DNA from: Ganaspis brasiliensis
Taxonomy: Eukaryota; Arthropoda; Insecta; Hymenoptera; Figitidae
Assembly (NCBI GenBank): GCA_037103525.1
Contig: JAZKLR010000283.1
Span: forward strand, 992,001 to 1,056,000
Direction: 5' to 3'
Length of the DNA stretch: 64,000 bases
Made by a program: the position numbers and the translations under genes. The notes under the pieces are model-generated. The model was not told the origin of the DNA. It was given only the letters and a program-made list of their open reading frames with translations, and ran no database searches. This document shows positions 22,820 to 33,195 of the stretch, piece after piece; position 1 is the stretch's first letter, and every line of letters starts with the position of its first letter.

Positions 22820-23494
22820 TGATTTCACTGTTCAAGAAATGTTTCAAGAAATTTTGATCATCGAATATTGTTGGGCTCTGTCGAAATAAAATTTTTCTTT
22901 TTCGTTTTCGAGTGCGGAAAATTTAGTTTTTTTTTTTTTGCTATCTCTAGACGTTAGCCGTTTTTTTAGACTGTTGAAAGTATAACAGTCCCCATTGCAC
23001 TTTGTTTGAAACGCAGAACTGAGATAGTAAGGACGGTAGCTATACTTGGGGAGCTACCAAGCTCTGGCTTCCTTAACAAAATTTAAAACCTTTCCCTGAT
23101 TAACCTTGCCGAAAGAGTGTAGCCCCTCACTTGGGCAAGTGAGGGGAATTAAACACTAGACTATTTATGAAACGAGGATTATGCAAATGAGTTTAACGTA
23201 GAACAGTTTAACGCGTTAACAGTTAACGTAAGAAAAGAGACACTCTAATTTAGGATACTCAATAAAACTCAGGCCTGACTCACAAGGGTTCGCTTTTACT
23301 ATGATGACACCCAGCAGGTGGTCTATTGTCCTCTTTTACTTAAAACTCAAAAATTTTATCTCTTTTCCTAAAGTCATTGACCTTTATTATACAAAGGTTT
23401 GCTCGAACGCAAGTGGTTTATTGTTTGTAATTATACTCAGGTATAAACATCATTGTTTTGTTACTCAGTTTAGATAAAGACACCAAGAGAGAGG
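22820..23494. other. Spacer with perfect hairpin, no gene seen
   Basis: At 23123-23146, cccctcacttg and caagtgagggg form an 11-bp perfect hairpin with a GG tip, and CTAG follows about 11 bases later. That arrangement resembles a Helitron 3' end, but the base after CTAG is A rather than the usual T. No coding frame recognised. Confidence 0.4.
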
Positions 23495-23499
23495 GAGAG

Positions 23500-23840
23500 T
23501 GTTGAGGAAAGGAATAATAACATGTTAAAGAGCACATTTCTTCATAGTTGACGAATTTTATTAAATAACTCGAAAATAAACTTATAACATTTGTATACTG
23601 ATTTAATCGAATAAAAGAAAGAAACAATGTCTATTTGTCGATATAGACATTTACAAGATTTTGAAAATACAATGGGATCTTCTCGTTCAGAGTCCACATT
23701 GCTACTGACTCACGTTTATCATTCCCAAACCTAGGCCCTTTATCTGAGTCACATCACTTTTAGAAATTCACATATAATAGAAATGAAATAATGGAATGAA
23801 GATAAGCCTGAATATAGAAAGGAAGTTTCGATTCTTAACA
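23500..23840 (-). repeat. 3' LTR of BEL/Pao element 1
   Basis: Read on the minus strand it begins TGTTAAGAATCG and ends CCTCAACA. It matches 29586-29926 at a fixed offset of 6,086 bp. Confidence 0.95.
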
Positions 23841-23853
23841 TCACTCCCCCGAT
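23841..23853 (-). promoter_or_regulatory. Polypurine tract of BEL/Pao element 1
   Basis: On the minus strand, cgggggagtga lies immediately before the 3' LTR. Confidence 0.8.
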
Positions 23854-24170
23854 TAAATCCTTAGCGATTTAATTAAGTTGAAAGAAAGCACACTTTTATA
23901 TGTCATCTTTTATCGAACTATATATATAATTTCATTTTCCTTGTTATATCGTAGATGATCATTAAAAAAAAGGCGTAAATTTATAGAACTATTTTTTTTT
24001 TTTTTAAATCTTAAGTCTACCATTTCTATATACAGATAATCGTGAATTTTATTTCAATTCAAAATTTATAATCTTAATGATTTTTAGCGTTTGTCGACAG
24101 AAACATAAAACTAACTATATACAATGCATTGACACGCTAAAATCGTTTGATATTTGTTTCGTAGAGACAG

Positions 24171-25391
24171 TTAATTCTCATTCGAGCAATCATCAATAGG
24201 AAGCTTACGTAACTTTGGTATTGGACGTAAATATTGCGAATTTTTAGTTTTAACTTTAACGGATCATACAAGATTTTCTCGATCATAAAAGCATTCAATT
24301 ACGCGACCAAGTTTCCATTTAGCTGGTGGGAGAGCTGCATTTTTTAAAAGAACCATGTCATTTATTTTTAAATTAGGTTGTCGGAAACGCCATTTTGTAC
24401 GTTGTGGAAGTGAATGCAGATAGTCCTGAGACCAGATCCGCTAAAATTGTTCGTACTTTTTTCGCATCCTTTGCCAATTATTTAATCGATTTTCAGTGAG
24501 ATTTAGGACCGAAGGCATTGTAACGCTTTTTAATGCGGATCCTACTAAGAAATGTCCAAGGGCCAAAGTATCATAACTAGAGATATCATCATTTAACGGT
24601 GCAATTGGTCGAGAGTTTAAACACGCCTCGATATTGCATAGAAGTGTTGTAAGCTCTTCCGCGGTAGGGGTGGAAGTGCTAAGTACTCTTTTTAGGTGGT
24701 GTTTAACACTTTTCACTCCGGCCTCCCAGAGTCCTTCAAAGTGAGGAGCAGAGGGAGGCAGGAAGTGCCATTCTATGGAATCTGTACTCACAAAATTTAA
24801 TACGTCTTCATCTTTAATGATTTTTTTGAAAGATTCGCGTAACTCTTTTTCCGCGCCAACGAATGTAGTTCCATTGTCCGAGTATAAAGCGATTGGCAAT
24901 CCACGTCTAGAACAAAATCTTTCCAGTGCCGCTATAAATAAATTCGATGTATAATCATTCACTAATTCAATGTGAATGGCGCGAGTAGTAAAACAAACAA
25001 AAATAGCTATGTAAGCCTTGTGGCTTTTATTTCCCCGGCCAGCTGAGTTTCTAACTAGTAGTGGACCTGCGTAATCTATCCCACAATGTTCAAAGGGGCG
25101 AGACATTCGAATCCTTTCTTGAGGTAAGTTCGCCATGAACTGTTCCCCAACTGTAGCTTTTTCTCTAACGCACGTGATACATTTGTGAATAAGATTTTTT
25201 ACTAAATTACGAGCGTTTAAGATCCAGTAATTTTCACGTAAGACTCTTAACATTAATTGAGTTCCCCCATGGAGTGTTTTTTTATGAACGTGATTAATTA
25301 TTAATTCGGAGATTCGACATTTTGGTAAAACATGGGTTTTTTTTTGTCCCGTAGGTAAATCTGCAAACCGGAGTCTTCCTCCTACTCGCAA
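24171..25391 (-). pseudogene. BEL/Pao element 1 integrase
   Basis: The frame 24441-25391 carries the integrase with an HHCC zinc finger (INHVHKKTLHGG, HKCITCVREK) and all three catalytic acids in context: CGIDYAGP, YSDNGTTF and FEGLWEAG. The same frame continues past TAG at 24441 into the conserved C-terminal stretch (VLLKNAALPPAKWKLGRV), meets a TGA, and ends at TAA 24171. The catalytic core is therefore intact but the tail is broken by two stops. It would insert element cDNA into host DNA; as it stands, product would lack the C-terminal region. Confidence 0.9.
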
Positions 25392-25496
25392 AAGACCCGT
25401 TTCATCTAAATAGGGGTCGAGATTTTTTAAAGGACTTTGTTTATGAATTTTTTGCTTATTTTTTAATGAACCGATTTCTTTCGAAAAAAATGCATT

Positions 25497-26060
25497 TTAA
25501 ACAGATTTAAACCAGAGCTGTTGTGATCGTTTTAGTTCGTCTACTTTTAAAGTAACTTCTTTTTGAACTGTGTCAGGAGATTTGCATCTATTTATGAATC
25601 GAAAAATATATGCACTGACTCTTATCAAGTGAAGCCAATTTGAAATTCCGCCTGGTAGAGGAAACTCTGTGATGGTGTTTTGTAAATGAACTGTTTTACT
25701 TTCTAAATCAGTTTTAGCTTTGTTTAAATAACTTTGATCAGGCCATTCTTTTTCATTCTTTATCAACCATTCAGGCCCATTCCACCACAGTGTTTTCTCT
25801 AGAATTTTTGACAGAAGAACCCCTCGTGACGCACAATCTGCTGGATTTTGCTCCGAAGGGACGTATCTCCATTTTGCATTGGGAATATCATTTTTTATGA
25901 TTTCTACACGATTACTTACGAAAACTTTTAGAGTAGAAGGAGACTTTCGTAGCCAACACAATACTATGCTGGAATCACTCCAACAATTGATTGACTGAAT
26001 TTCAATTTTTAGTGATTCGTATACATATTTAATAGTTTTTGCAAGTAACGAGCGGAACAT
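25497..26060 (-). pseudogene. BEL/Pao element 1 RNase H region
   Basis: Contains CWSDSSIVLCWL and PSEQNPADCASRG, signatures of the BEL/Pao RNase H. It overlaps the end of the reverse transcriptase frame (26009) in another frame, so a frameshift near 26,050 separates them. About 105 bp with frame breaks lie between it and the integrase. Confidence 0.85.
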
Positions 26061-27187
26061 AATTCTAATCGTGGAATAGTTAATTTTTTAATGGGTGCGA
26101 CTTTTGTTTTAGCAAATATAAAAGTGACTTTATCCTCCTTTTGATTTTTGAGTACTAAAAAAACCACGGCTACATTTGCTGATTCGGATGCATCGCAGAA
26201 CCCGTGTAAGTGTGCAGAAATAGTTGCACTACCATAATTTGTCCTCCTGGGGATACTGATTTTATTTAAAGAAGAAAGTTGTTCAAAGAAAGTTTTCCAT
26301 TTTATGGTTAAAGTTTGAGGTAAACTTTCATCCCAGTCAGTTGATAATTTCCAAAGTTCTTGTATAATAATCTTAGGAATAATTACCACTGGAGAAAGCC
26401 AACCTAATGGATCGAAAAGATGTGCAATTAGAGAAAGAATTTTTCTTTTTGTGGATTCCTCCCATTTCGGAAGTATTATAACCACGTGAAACGCGTCAGT
26501 TAATTGACTCCAATGTAACCCTAAAACTTTTATGTTGCCATCTTCCTCGAAAGGTTTTTCAAGAGCTAGTCCGTGATTTTTAGGATCGATTCCCGCCAGT
26601 AAAATAGAAGAGTTACTTGCCCATTTTCTTATACTGAATCCACCTTTTGCCAGACATTGTATTACATCCTCGCGTTTTTTAATTGCAAGATTTTCATCGT
26701 CATCGCCTGATATGACATCGTCTACGTAAGTGTCATCTTGTAAAATAGAAACGGCTAATGGAAAATTAGAACCTTCCTCATCAACCAATTGTTTAATGAC
26801 TCGTTGGGCTTGAAATGGGGCGGGTTTAGTCCCGAAAGTGACTGTTTTTAAAGCATAAGTGTTTATTTTGTCCTCAGGGGAAAAACGCCATAAAATCAAC
26901 TGATATCACTGATCCCGCGAATCGAGAAGGATTTGACAAAACATCGAATTAATATCCGCCGTGAAAACAAACCGTAGATTCCTCCATCTTAAAATTATAG
27001 AGATGAGATCATTTTGGAGTTTAGCTCCTGATAACAAGTGATCATTTAGGGAAGTACCGTTATTTGTATGCATTGAGGCATTGAATACTACGCGTAATTT
27101 TGTTGTAATTCTATCAGTTTTTTGGACTGAAAGATGTGTTAAATAAATAAATTGGTTTGTTTGTTTAGGTTCGGAAGTAATTTCCAT
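26009..27187 (-). pseudogene. BEL/Pao element 1 reverse transcriptase
   Basis: Two frames. The upstream one (26906-27187) has KLRVVFNAS and FTADINSMFCQILL with the first catalytic aspartate. The downstream one (26009-26899) has TYVDDVISG, the YVDD box, and HLFDPLGWLSPV, a BEL/Pao connection-domain signature, then HGFCDAS from RNase H. A stop/frameshift near 26,900 splits them. Catalytic residues survive but the polyprotein cannot be read through. Confidence 0.88.
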
Positions 27188-27234
27188 ATGTCCTGTCGTG
27201 ATATAATCTCTTAAAAAATCTGAGTATTGATTTT

Positions 27235-27912
27235 TTAATTCAGGGTTTTTTCTAGTTTTTTATCTAAACTAAGAAAGGAAGATAGTGCTATTGCTCTTGA
27301 ATCTCCTATATCAATCGGAGGACCATTCTTAAAGGGGAGACGAACGCCATAACGTCCACTCGGAATTTGAAAATGAGTCGATTTGAAATGATTTTCGCAT
27401 TGCTCGTTTTCTAATGAGAGTTGAATGGGTTTTGGAATTTCTTCTATCTTCCAAAACTTTTGTAAATCCTCATTCAATTCCCGGAAATTTGAATGAAGAA
27501 CATGAATTTTTTTGTTCGAAAATGACAAGGGTTGAAATGATCCTGACAATATCCACCCGAACACGGAATTTTGTGCTATAAGTGAATTATTATTTTCTTT
27601 TTGTAACCCGTCAAGTATTATAGCACCATATAAATCTGCGCCAATAAGGAGTTCGATTGGGGTCTGTGAGGATTTTGATTTGTGAGGATTTTGAAAATTT
27701 ACATGAGAAGAGGTAATTTCTAAAGCAGCGCTTGAAAAATCAGAATCGTTTTTTTTACTGTAATTTTCGGGACTTTTCTTAATAGGAGTTGCATTATTTG
27801 AATTAGTTTCATTTGACTTATGTAGGTGAGTATGGTGTTTCTTTTTACATTCTAGACAAGTATATCTGCTTTTACAAGACTTTACCTCATGTTCTTTGCT
27901 AAGACAATTCAA
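27235..27912 (-). pseudogene. BEL/Pao element 1 zinc knuckle and protease remnant
   Basis: Starts with CCHC-like spacing (CLSKEHEVKSC, CLECKKKHHTHLH). It then jumps to PIELLIGADLYGAI and SVFGWILSGS, conserved sites that normally lie beyond the protease active site. The expected DSGS-type active site is absent, implying an internal deletion that removed most of the aspartic protease. Two in-frame TGA codons lie between this frame and Gag, at about 28018 and 27953. Confidence 0.8.
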
Positions 27913-28017
27913 ACAAATATTATTACTACGCGCATAATTACATCATTCTGTAACTGAAAGAGCCTTGAATTTATCGCAAAACATTAGTTTATGAGCTTCA
28001 CAGCACATAGGACAGGA

Positions 28018-29049
28018 TCATTTAGAAGTGAAATGTTGGACGTGAACATTACTCTTTTTGTTTTGAGACATTTGTTTTTGTTTATTTTCTGTGGGTTTAA
28101 AAGTTTGAGAAGTGTTTGAACAATTATTTGCCGCTTCTAATGAACGAATTCGCATACCAAGAAATTTAAAAAGAATTTCAAGAGTAGGATACGTAGTTTC
28201 TTCTCCTAAATGTGTTTCCCAAAATCTTCGCGTACCTTTGTCTAATTTTTGAGTCAAATGAAAAACTAAAATATAATTCCAATCATCGACTTTTCGTTCA
28301 AGAGCGCGTAATGAATTTACTGATTCAGAATATTGAGCTCGTATTAGTTTTAAGCCTTCCAAATTATCAGAAGTAATATTCGGAATTGAAAACAAATTTT
28401 GAAAATGCGCATTAATAATAACTCTTTCGTTTTCATATTTATCGGTTAAGAATTTCCATGCTACCTCGAAATTCGCGTCGGTTAATGAAATGTGTGAAAT
28501 CAGTTTAGAAGCTTCATCAGTTACGGTTGAGATTAAATAATGCAACTTTTGTACATTCGAAAGAGACGGGTGATCTTTTACGAGAGAAGTAAACATATCA
28601 CGATACGATATCCATTCTATCACAATTCCAGAGAATTGTGGAATGTTTATCGTAGGTAGTTTAATGTGTGAACTTACGACCTGTGCTGCAGGCTGGTTTG
28701 CTGTTGTACTTGCGCTGTTGGTCGGTCCCTCGAACGTAGCAACTTTCTCTTGTATGAAGTAATATGCCTGCAGGTATTCTGTTTCAGCTCCCTCTGCTAG
28801 ATTTTCCGTGAAGAATGGTAATTCCTCCCTCTCTGATTTGGTAGCCCATAATTCGATTTGTGCACACGCCTTTTGACAGGTGCTCCAATATGAGTCTAGT
28901 AGTTTGAGCCTTTCTTTTATAACAGGCAAGGTTTGATGTATTGCACCAAGTTTATTGACATTGGTGATGAAATTTGAAATGTATCGAACAGTTCGATCAA
29001 ATGTGGCGATCTCAGAGTCAAGATCAATTGAAAATTGCTTCGGTGGCAT
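28018..29049 (-). pseudogene. BEL/Pao element 1 Gag (DUF1759-like)
   Basis: 343 codons from ATG at 29047-29049. The N-terminal 110 residues are helical; HIKLPTINIPQFSG and KLHYLISTVTDEA mark the start of the BEL/Pao Gag core, which runs to about residue 315. The frame ends at an in-frame TGA just before the zinc knuckle, so Gag itself is nearly complete but is cut off from its knuckles and Pol. Confidence 0.88.
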
Positions 29050-29562
29050 TTTATTATCTAGTATAATATTTACGCGTGATTCAGAGAAATAAAGATGCAG
29101 TTTTTCACTGTACGTTTTCCTTACACAAACACTATCAACAGTTTGTATACTCGTACAACTTTTTTATTTTGATTAATAATCCTACGCAAATAAAAATCAT
29201 AAATAATGTCTTTCGTAGTTTCACTTGTGCTAGGAGTCAACTGACCCAGTGTTAGCTGAGAAGCATCAAGTTAATTTTCAAAATTTAAATTGAAAAGTTT
29301 TCAATAGAGAAACTATTTCCGAGTTAAATACGGACATATCATAACTTTTCACAACACTTTAAATCCTGATATAATGACTACCATGATTAATCATCCTTGT
29401 GTTTACACTTTATACGAAGGAAAGTCTATTGACCATCGTCAATTTTTATAAGAGTTTGAGACACTATATTTGTCAAACACTGTATGAACTCACTTAAAAT
29501 TTGAAAAATATTGTTATTATAGCCCTTTTCCTGTTTGCAATAATTTCTTTTTGGAATAAAGA
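29050..29562 (-). other. 5' leader of BEL/Pao element 1
   Basis: Untranslated region between primer site and Gag start; AT-rich, with no open frame worth noting. Confidence 0.8.
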
Positions 29563-29580
29563 ATCCGGCTCGAAGGACCA
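29563..29580 (-). promoter_or_regulatory. Primer-binding site, tRNA-Tyr type (BEL/Pao 1)
   Basis: Minus strand tggtccttcgagccggat matches the complement of the 3' end of tRNA-Tyr. It lies five bases inside the 5' LTR. The same site occurs in BEL/Pao element 2. Confidence 0.85.
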
Positions 29581-29585
29581 TTTTA

Positions 29586-29926
29586 TGTTGAGGAAAGGAA
29601 TAATAACATGTTAAAGAGCACATTTCTTCATAGTTGACGAATTTTATTAAATAACTCGAAAATAAACTTATAACATTTGTATACTGATTTAATCGAATAA
29701 AAGAAAGAAACAATGTCTATTTGTCGTTATAGACATTTTCAAGATTTTGAAAATACAATGGGATCTTCTCGTTCAGAGTCCACATTGCTACTGACTCACG
29801 TTTATCATTCGCAAACCTAGGCCCTTTATCTGAGTCACATCACTTTTAGAAATTCACATATAATAGAAATGAAATAATGGAATAAAGATAAGCCTGAATA
29901 TAGAAAGGAAGTTTCGATTTTTAACA
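29586..29926 (-). repeat. 5' LTR of BEL/Pao element 1
   Basis: Direct copy of 23500-23840 with about five substitutions seen by eye, for example cattcgcaaac against cattcccaaac. Confidence 0.95.
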
Positions 29927-29931
29927 GAGAG

Positions 29932-30589
29932 TTAGTAATATAATCAGTGTTGTGTGTGTTTCTTAAAAACAGAAAGAAAAAACAGTTTATAAATATTGTT
30001 AATAAATAGTGTTAATAAGTAGTGTTGTGTTTTTTACAGAAAAGTGATAAATAAAAGTGAAATTATCAGTTAGTTAATAAGTTTGTAATCCTTTTTTTGA
30101 CAGAGAAAATAAAATTGTTGTGTGAGTTTTACTTAAAGAGTTAATAAAAAAATGTGTAACAGTGTAAATGGAAAGAGTTTATAAATAGTGTTAATAAATA
30201 GTGTTGAAAAATCGTGTTGTGTCTTTTTAAAATAGTAATAATGTGCTAATAAATAAAAGTGAAATGATGAGTAAAAATAATAGAATGACATAAAGACTTT
30301 ATAAATAATAAACAGTGATGTGTTTTAAACAATTCTTCAGCAGGTCAAAACGTTTAAAAAGAGATAAAGAGATAGGAATAAAGAGAAAGATAAGAGATAA
30401 AGAGAAAGAAGTAAAGAGATAAGGAGAAAGAAATAAAGAGATAGAGAGATAGAAATATTCAGAAAGATAAAAGATACAGAGTTAAACAAGATATAAAAAG
30501 GTAAAGAAATTAAGAGATTCAAACATTAAAAGAAGTAACAGGTAATTAAGAGATAAAGAGATTAAGAGAAGGAAAGAAGTTTAAAAAAA
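29932..30589 (+). other. Leader of the Helitron gene: repeats and purine tract
   Basis: 29.93-30.33 kb is made of variants of taataaatagtgttgtg. 30351-30589 is almost purely purine on the plus strand, built from gagataaagagaaag words, and runs up to the ATG at 30590. It may be Helitron 5' sequence or host DNA. No gene seen. Confidence 0.5.
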
Positions 30590-32308
30590 ATGAATTCTCA
30601 CTTGAAAATAACACATTTTAATTTAAGTAGTGAAGACTGGGCTATTATTTGTAATGGGAAGATGCTTAATGACAATATCATGTACAAATTTCAGGAATTA
30701 TTGGAAGTGGAATTAGGTGGTTTTATTTAAATGCAAATTCCAGCATATTTACAAATTTCTGATGAAATAAAAGCAATTAATGAAAATAAGTCACATATTC
30801 AAATACTGTTCAGTGGTAATCGTGATCGGGGTCATTGCATATACACTTATTATGACAAAAATCAACTTTTTGTTTATGACAGTCTTAATCTAAAACGCTT
30901 AAATGAAGTCCAACGAAATTATTTAATTAGGTTATACCCCTTTAAACCTAATATAATTTTTGTAACAGTACAGCAACAACCAAATTATGTCGATTGTGGT
31001 GTATACGCGATTGCGTTTGCAGTTTCTTTGTTTTTTAATGTTCAACCTGAAACTGTTGTATATGATCATTCATTAATAAGAACTCATTTGTATACGATGT
31101 TTGAAAATAATGTTTTATCGCCTTTTCCGAGTATTTCACAGAGCTGTAAGAAACTTGTGAATGTCAATACAGAAGTATTAATAAAGAACAATTTAGATGT
31201 AATGAATTTCGAAGATGAGAAACGAAAGAGAAAAATTGATTTTCAGACAAGCAAAAACTTTATAAAAGTGAAAGGAGATGGTTATAGAATGTCATTTAAT
31301 AAAAATATTGAACTGGTAAATTTGTCTGACTCAAGTAAAACATACAAAGGTTTAATTGATCATTTACATAATCAAGAGATTGAAAATGATGTACACGTTA
31401 GTAAGATGTTGGTATTGCCCTCCATGTTTATAGGATCACTTCGTAACTTGTTACAACAATATCAAGATGCTCTGACTATAGTTGCTTCTCATGGTAGACC
31501 AGATTTATTTATTACACTGACCTGTATTCCACCAGCTGAAATTTCACATGAACATGTTAATTCTTCATTACGTGAAATTATATTACAAAATAATATTCAT
31601 GGTCTTTGTGGAGACATGTGTTTCATTGATGGAAAATGTTCTAAAGTTTCCTAAAACTTTTCAAGAAGAAACTCCAATTGAAGACGACTGCTATATTATG
31701 TATCGTAGAAGATATACAGCTCAAAATTATGAAAAAGAACATGGATTTATTGTTGTCAATAGTTATATTGTTCTTTATAACCCACATTTGTCACAATTAT
31801 TTAATTACCATATTAATGAAGAAATTGTTTCCAGTATAAAGTCCTTAAAATACTTATACAAGTACATTTATAAAGGTCATGATGCTGCGTTAATTTTTAT
31901 TACAAATACGAATGTAACCGATTGCCTATTCACTTACCCAATGAGCAAAATGTTACTATATGTAAAGGTCATGATGTTTCGTTTAATTAAAAAAAAATGC
32001 CAAAACTAATAGATTATTTTCAATTAAATAAGCGTGATGTTGATGCGCGTCAGTATTATTATACACAAATCCCTGAACATTACAGATGGATTGAGCAATC
32101 TTGTCAATGGAAAAAAAGTGAACGAAGAGAAAAATCATTGGGAAGAATTTATTTCATTAATCCTTTGCATGTTGAATTATTTAATCTTCGATTATTATTA
32201 CTTACAAGAACAGGAGCAATTTCTTTTGATTAAATAGAAACAGTTGATGGGACAGTACACAACACATTTACATCTGCTTGTTTAGCTCTAAGACTTATTG
32301 ATGATGAT
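30590..32308 (+). pseudogene. Helitron Rep protein with N-terminal Ulp1 protease, 5' part
   Basis: ATG at 30590 opens a frame with MLNDNIMYKFQELL (the Ulp1 WLND-type motif), one TAA at 30728, then a 307-codon frame. This contains the Ulp1/C48 triad in order: RGHCIYTYYD (H), FVYDSL (D), QQQPNYVDCGVYA (Q and C). The same frame continues into the Helitron N-terminal domain (VLPSMFIGSLRNL, GRPDLFITLTC). After a frameshift near 31,650 come YNPHLSQLFNYHINEE and KYLYKYIYKGHDAA, the Rep tyrosine region. The segment that should carry the HUH histidines is missing between FITLTC and IHGLCGD. A TAA at 32231 precedes the break by BEL/Pao element 2 at 32308. Helitrons move as rolling-circle DNA; this copy is dead. 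Confidence 0.85.
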
Positions 32309-33046
32309 TGTTTTGATGTGATTGAAAATAAATGCTTTTCAATCTTCCCAATCTTTAATTAAAAAAAAAAGGGGAGTCACTTGGTGTTTAAAAATAATGA
32401 GTCAAATATACACATTATTTGAGTTTATTAATACTGGAGCATTTTACATTAAGGTGTTGCTACGTGAACTTCGGAAAAGTATCTGATGTCAAAAATGACG
32501 CTCTCGTAAGGCATCGCAAAAGTTGGCAAAAACAGAAAAGTGGGGTACATTGGTCTTCTTCTCATTGGTAGAGAGGTGGAGTTTAACTAATTACTACATT
32601 AAGGTCCCTTGCATACCTTCGACGACTAATCATCCGTCTGAAACAGGACTTTCTAAGAATTTATCTTTATTACATTTCATTCAAATATGTATCAAGGATC
32701 TACAAGATTTTATCCTAATTTCTAAAGTGTCAATAAACAAAATCCCTAGTATTGAATGCTTAGACTTGATTTTATCCTTTAATTTATGGCAAGGTAAACA
32801 AGTATTGTTCGTTTTCAATATAAATGAAAAGGTAGAATGGTACAATCCTAATCTGAGAGATGCTTTGAAATTTGGCAATGATTTATAATTAAATAACATG
32901 AATAGAAATCACTTAGATTTATAAAGATTCATAAATGACGTCGTCTTTAAATTAGAAATATTTTAATTTTTTATTTTTAAGCTGAAAATTCTTTTCTGTA
33001 AGAAAAACTAACAAACTATATATAAAAAATCGTTTGCGTAGCAACA
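32309..33046 (-). repeat. 3' LTR of BEL/Pao element 2
   Basis: On the minus strand it begins TGTTGCTACG and ends CAAAACA. An antisense 121-codon frame without ATG (32523-32888) is present in both LTRs and is probably fortuitous. Confidence 0.97.
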
Positions 33047-33063
33047 TACCGGCCCCCTTGAAC
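33047..33063 (-). promoter_or_regulatory. Polypurine tract of BEL/Pao element 2
   Basis: Minus strand caagggggccggta lies directly before the 3' LTR. Confidence 0.8.
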
Positions 33064-33195
33064 TAACTGGTTCAAAATTTGCGAACAATCATTTTACATA
33101 AACAAACATTAATTCAGAATTTAATGTTAATTGAATTCGTTGTACAGAATAACGTCTAACATGACGTCACTTGATTAAGATCTCGATTGTCTCTA

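Larger units (their letters stand above)
23495..29931 (-). mobile_element. BEL/Pao retrotransposon 1 (degenerate), with TSD
   Basis: Two direct 341-bp LTRs (23500-23840 and 29586-29926) bound a minus-strand gag-pol remnant. A 5-bp direct repeat, gagag, flanks the whole (23495-23499 and 29927-29931). The tRNA-Tyr-type primer site, DUF1759-like Gag, YVDD reverse transcriptase and integrase all fit BEL/Pao. The LTRs differ at about five positions, so it is older than BEL/Pao element 2. Confidence 0.93.

Noticed and set aside
32523..32888. 121-codon plus-strand frame in each LTR of BEL/Pao element 2
   Set aside because: It starts with TTG, has no internal ATG, is antisense to the element and resembles no family I know; identity of the two copies follows from the LTRs.
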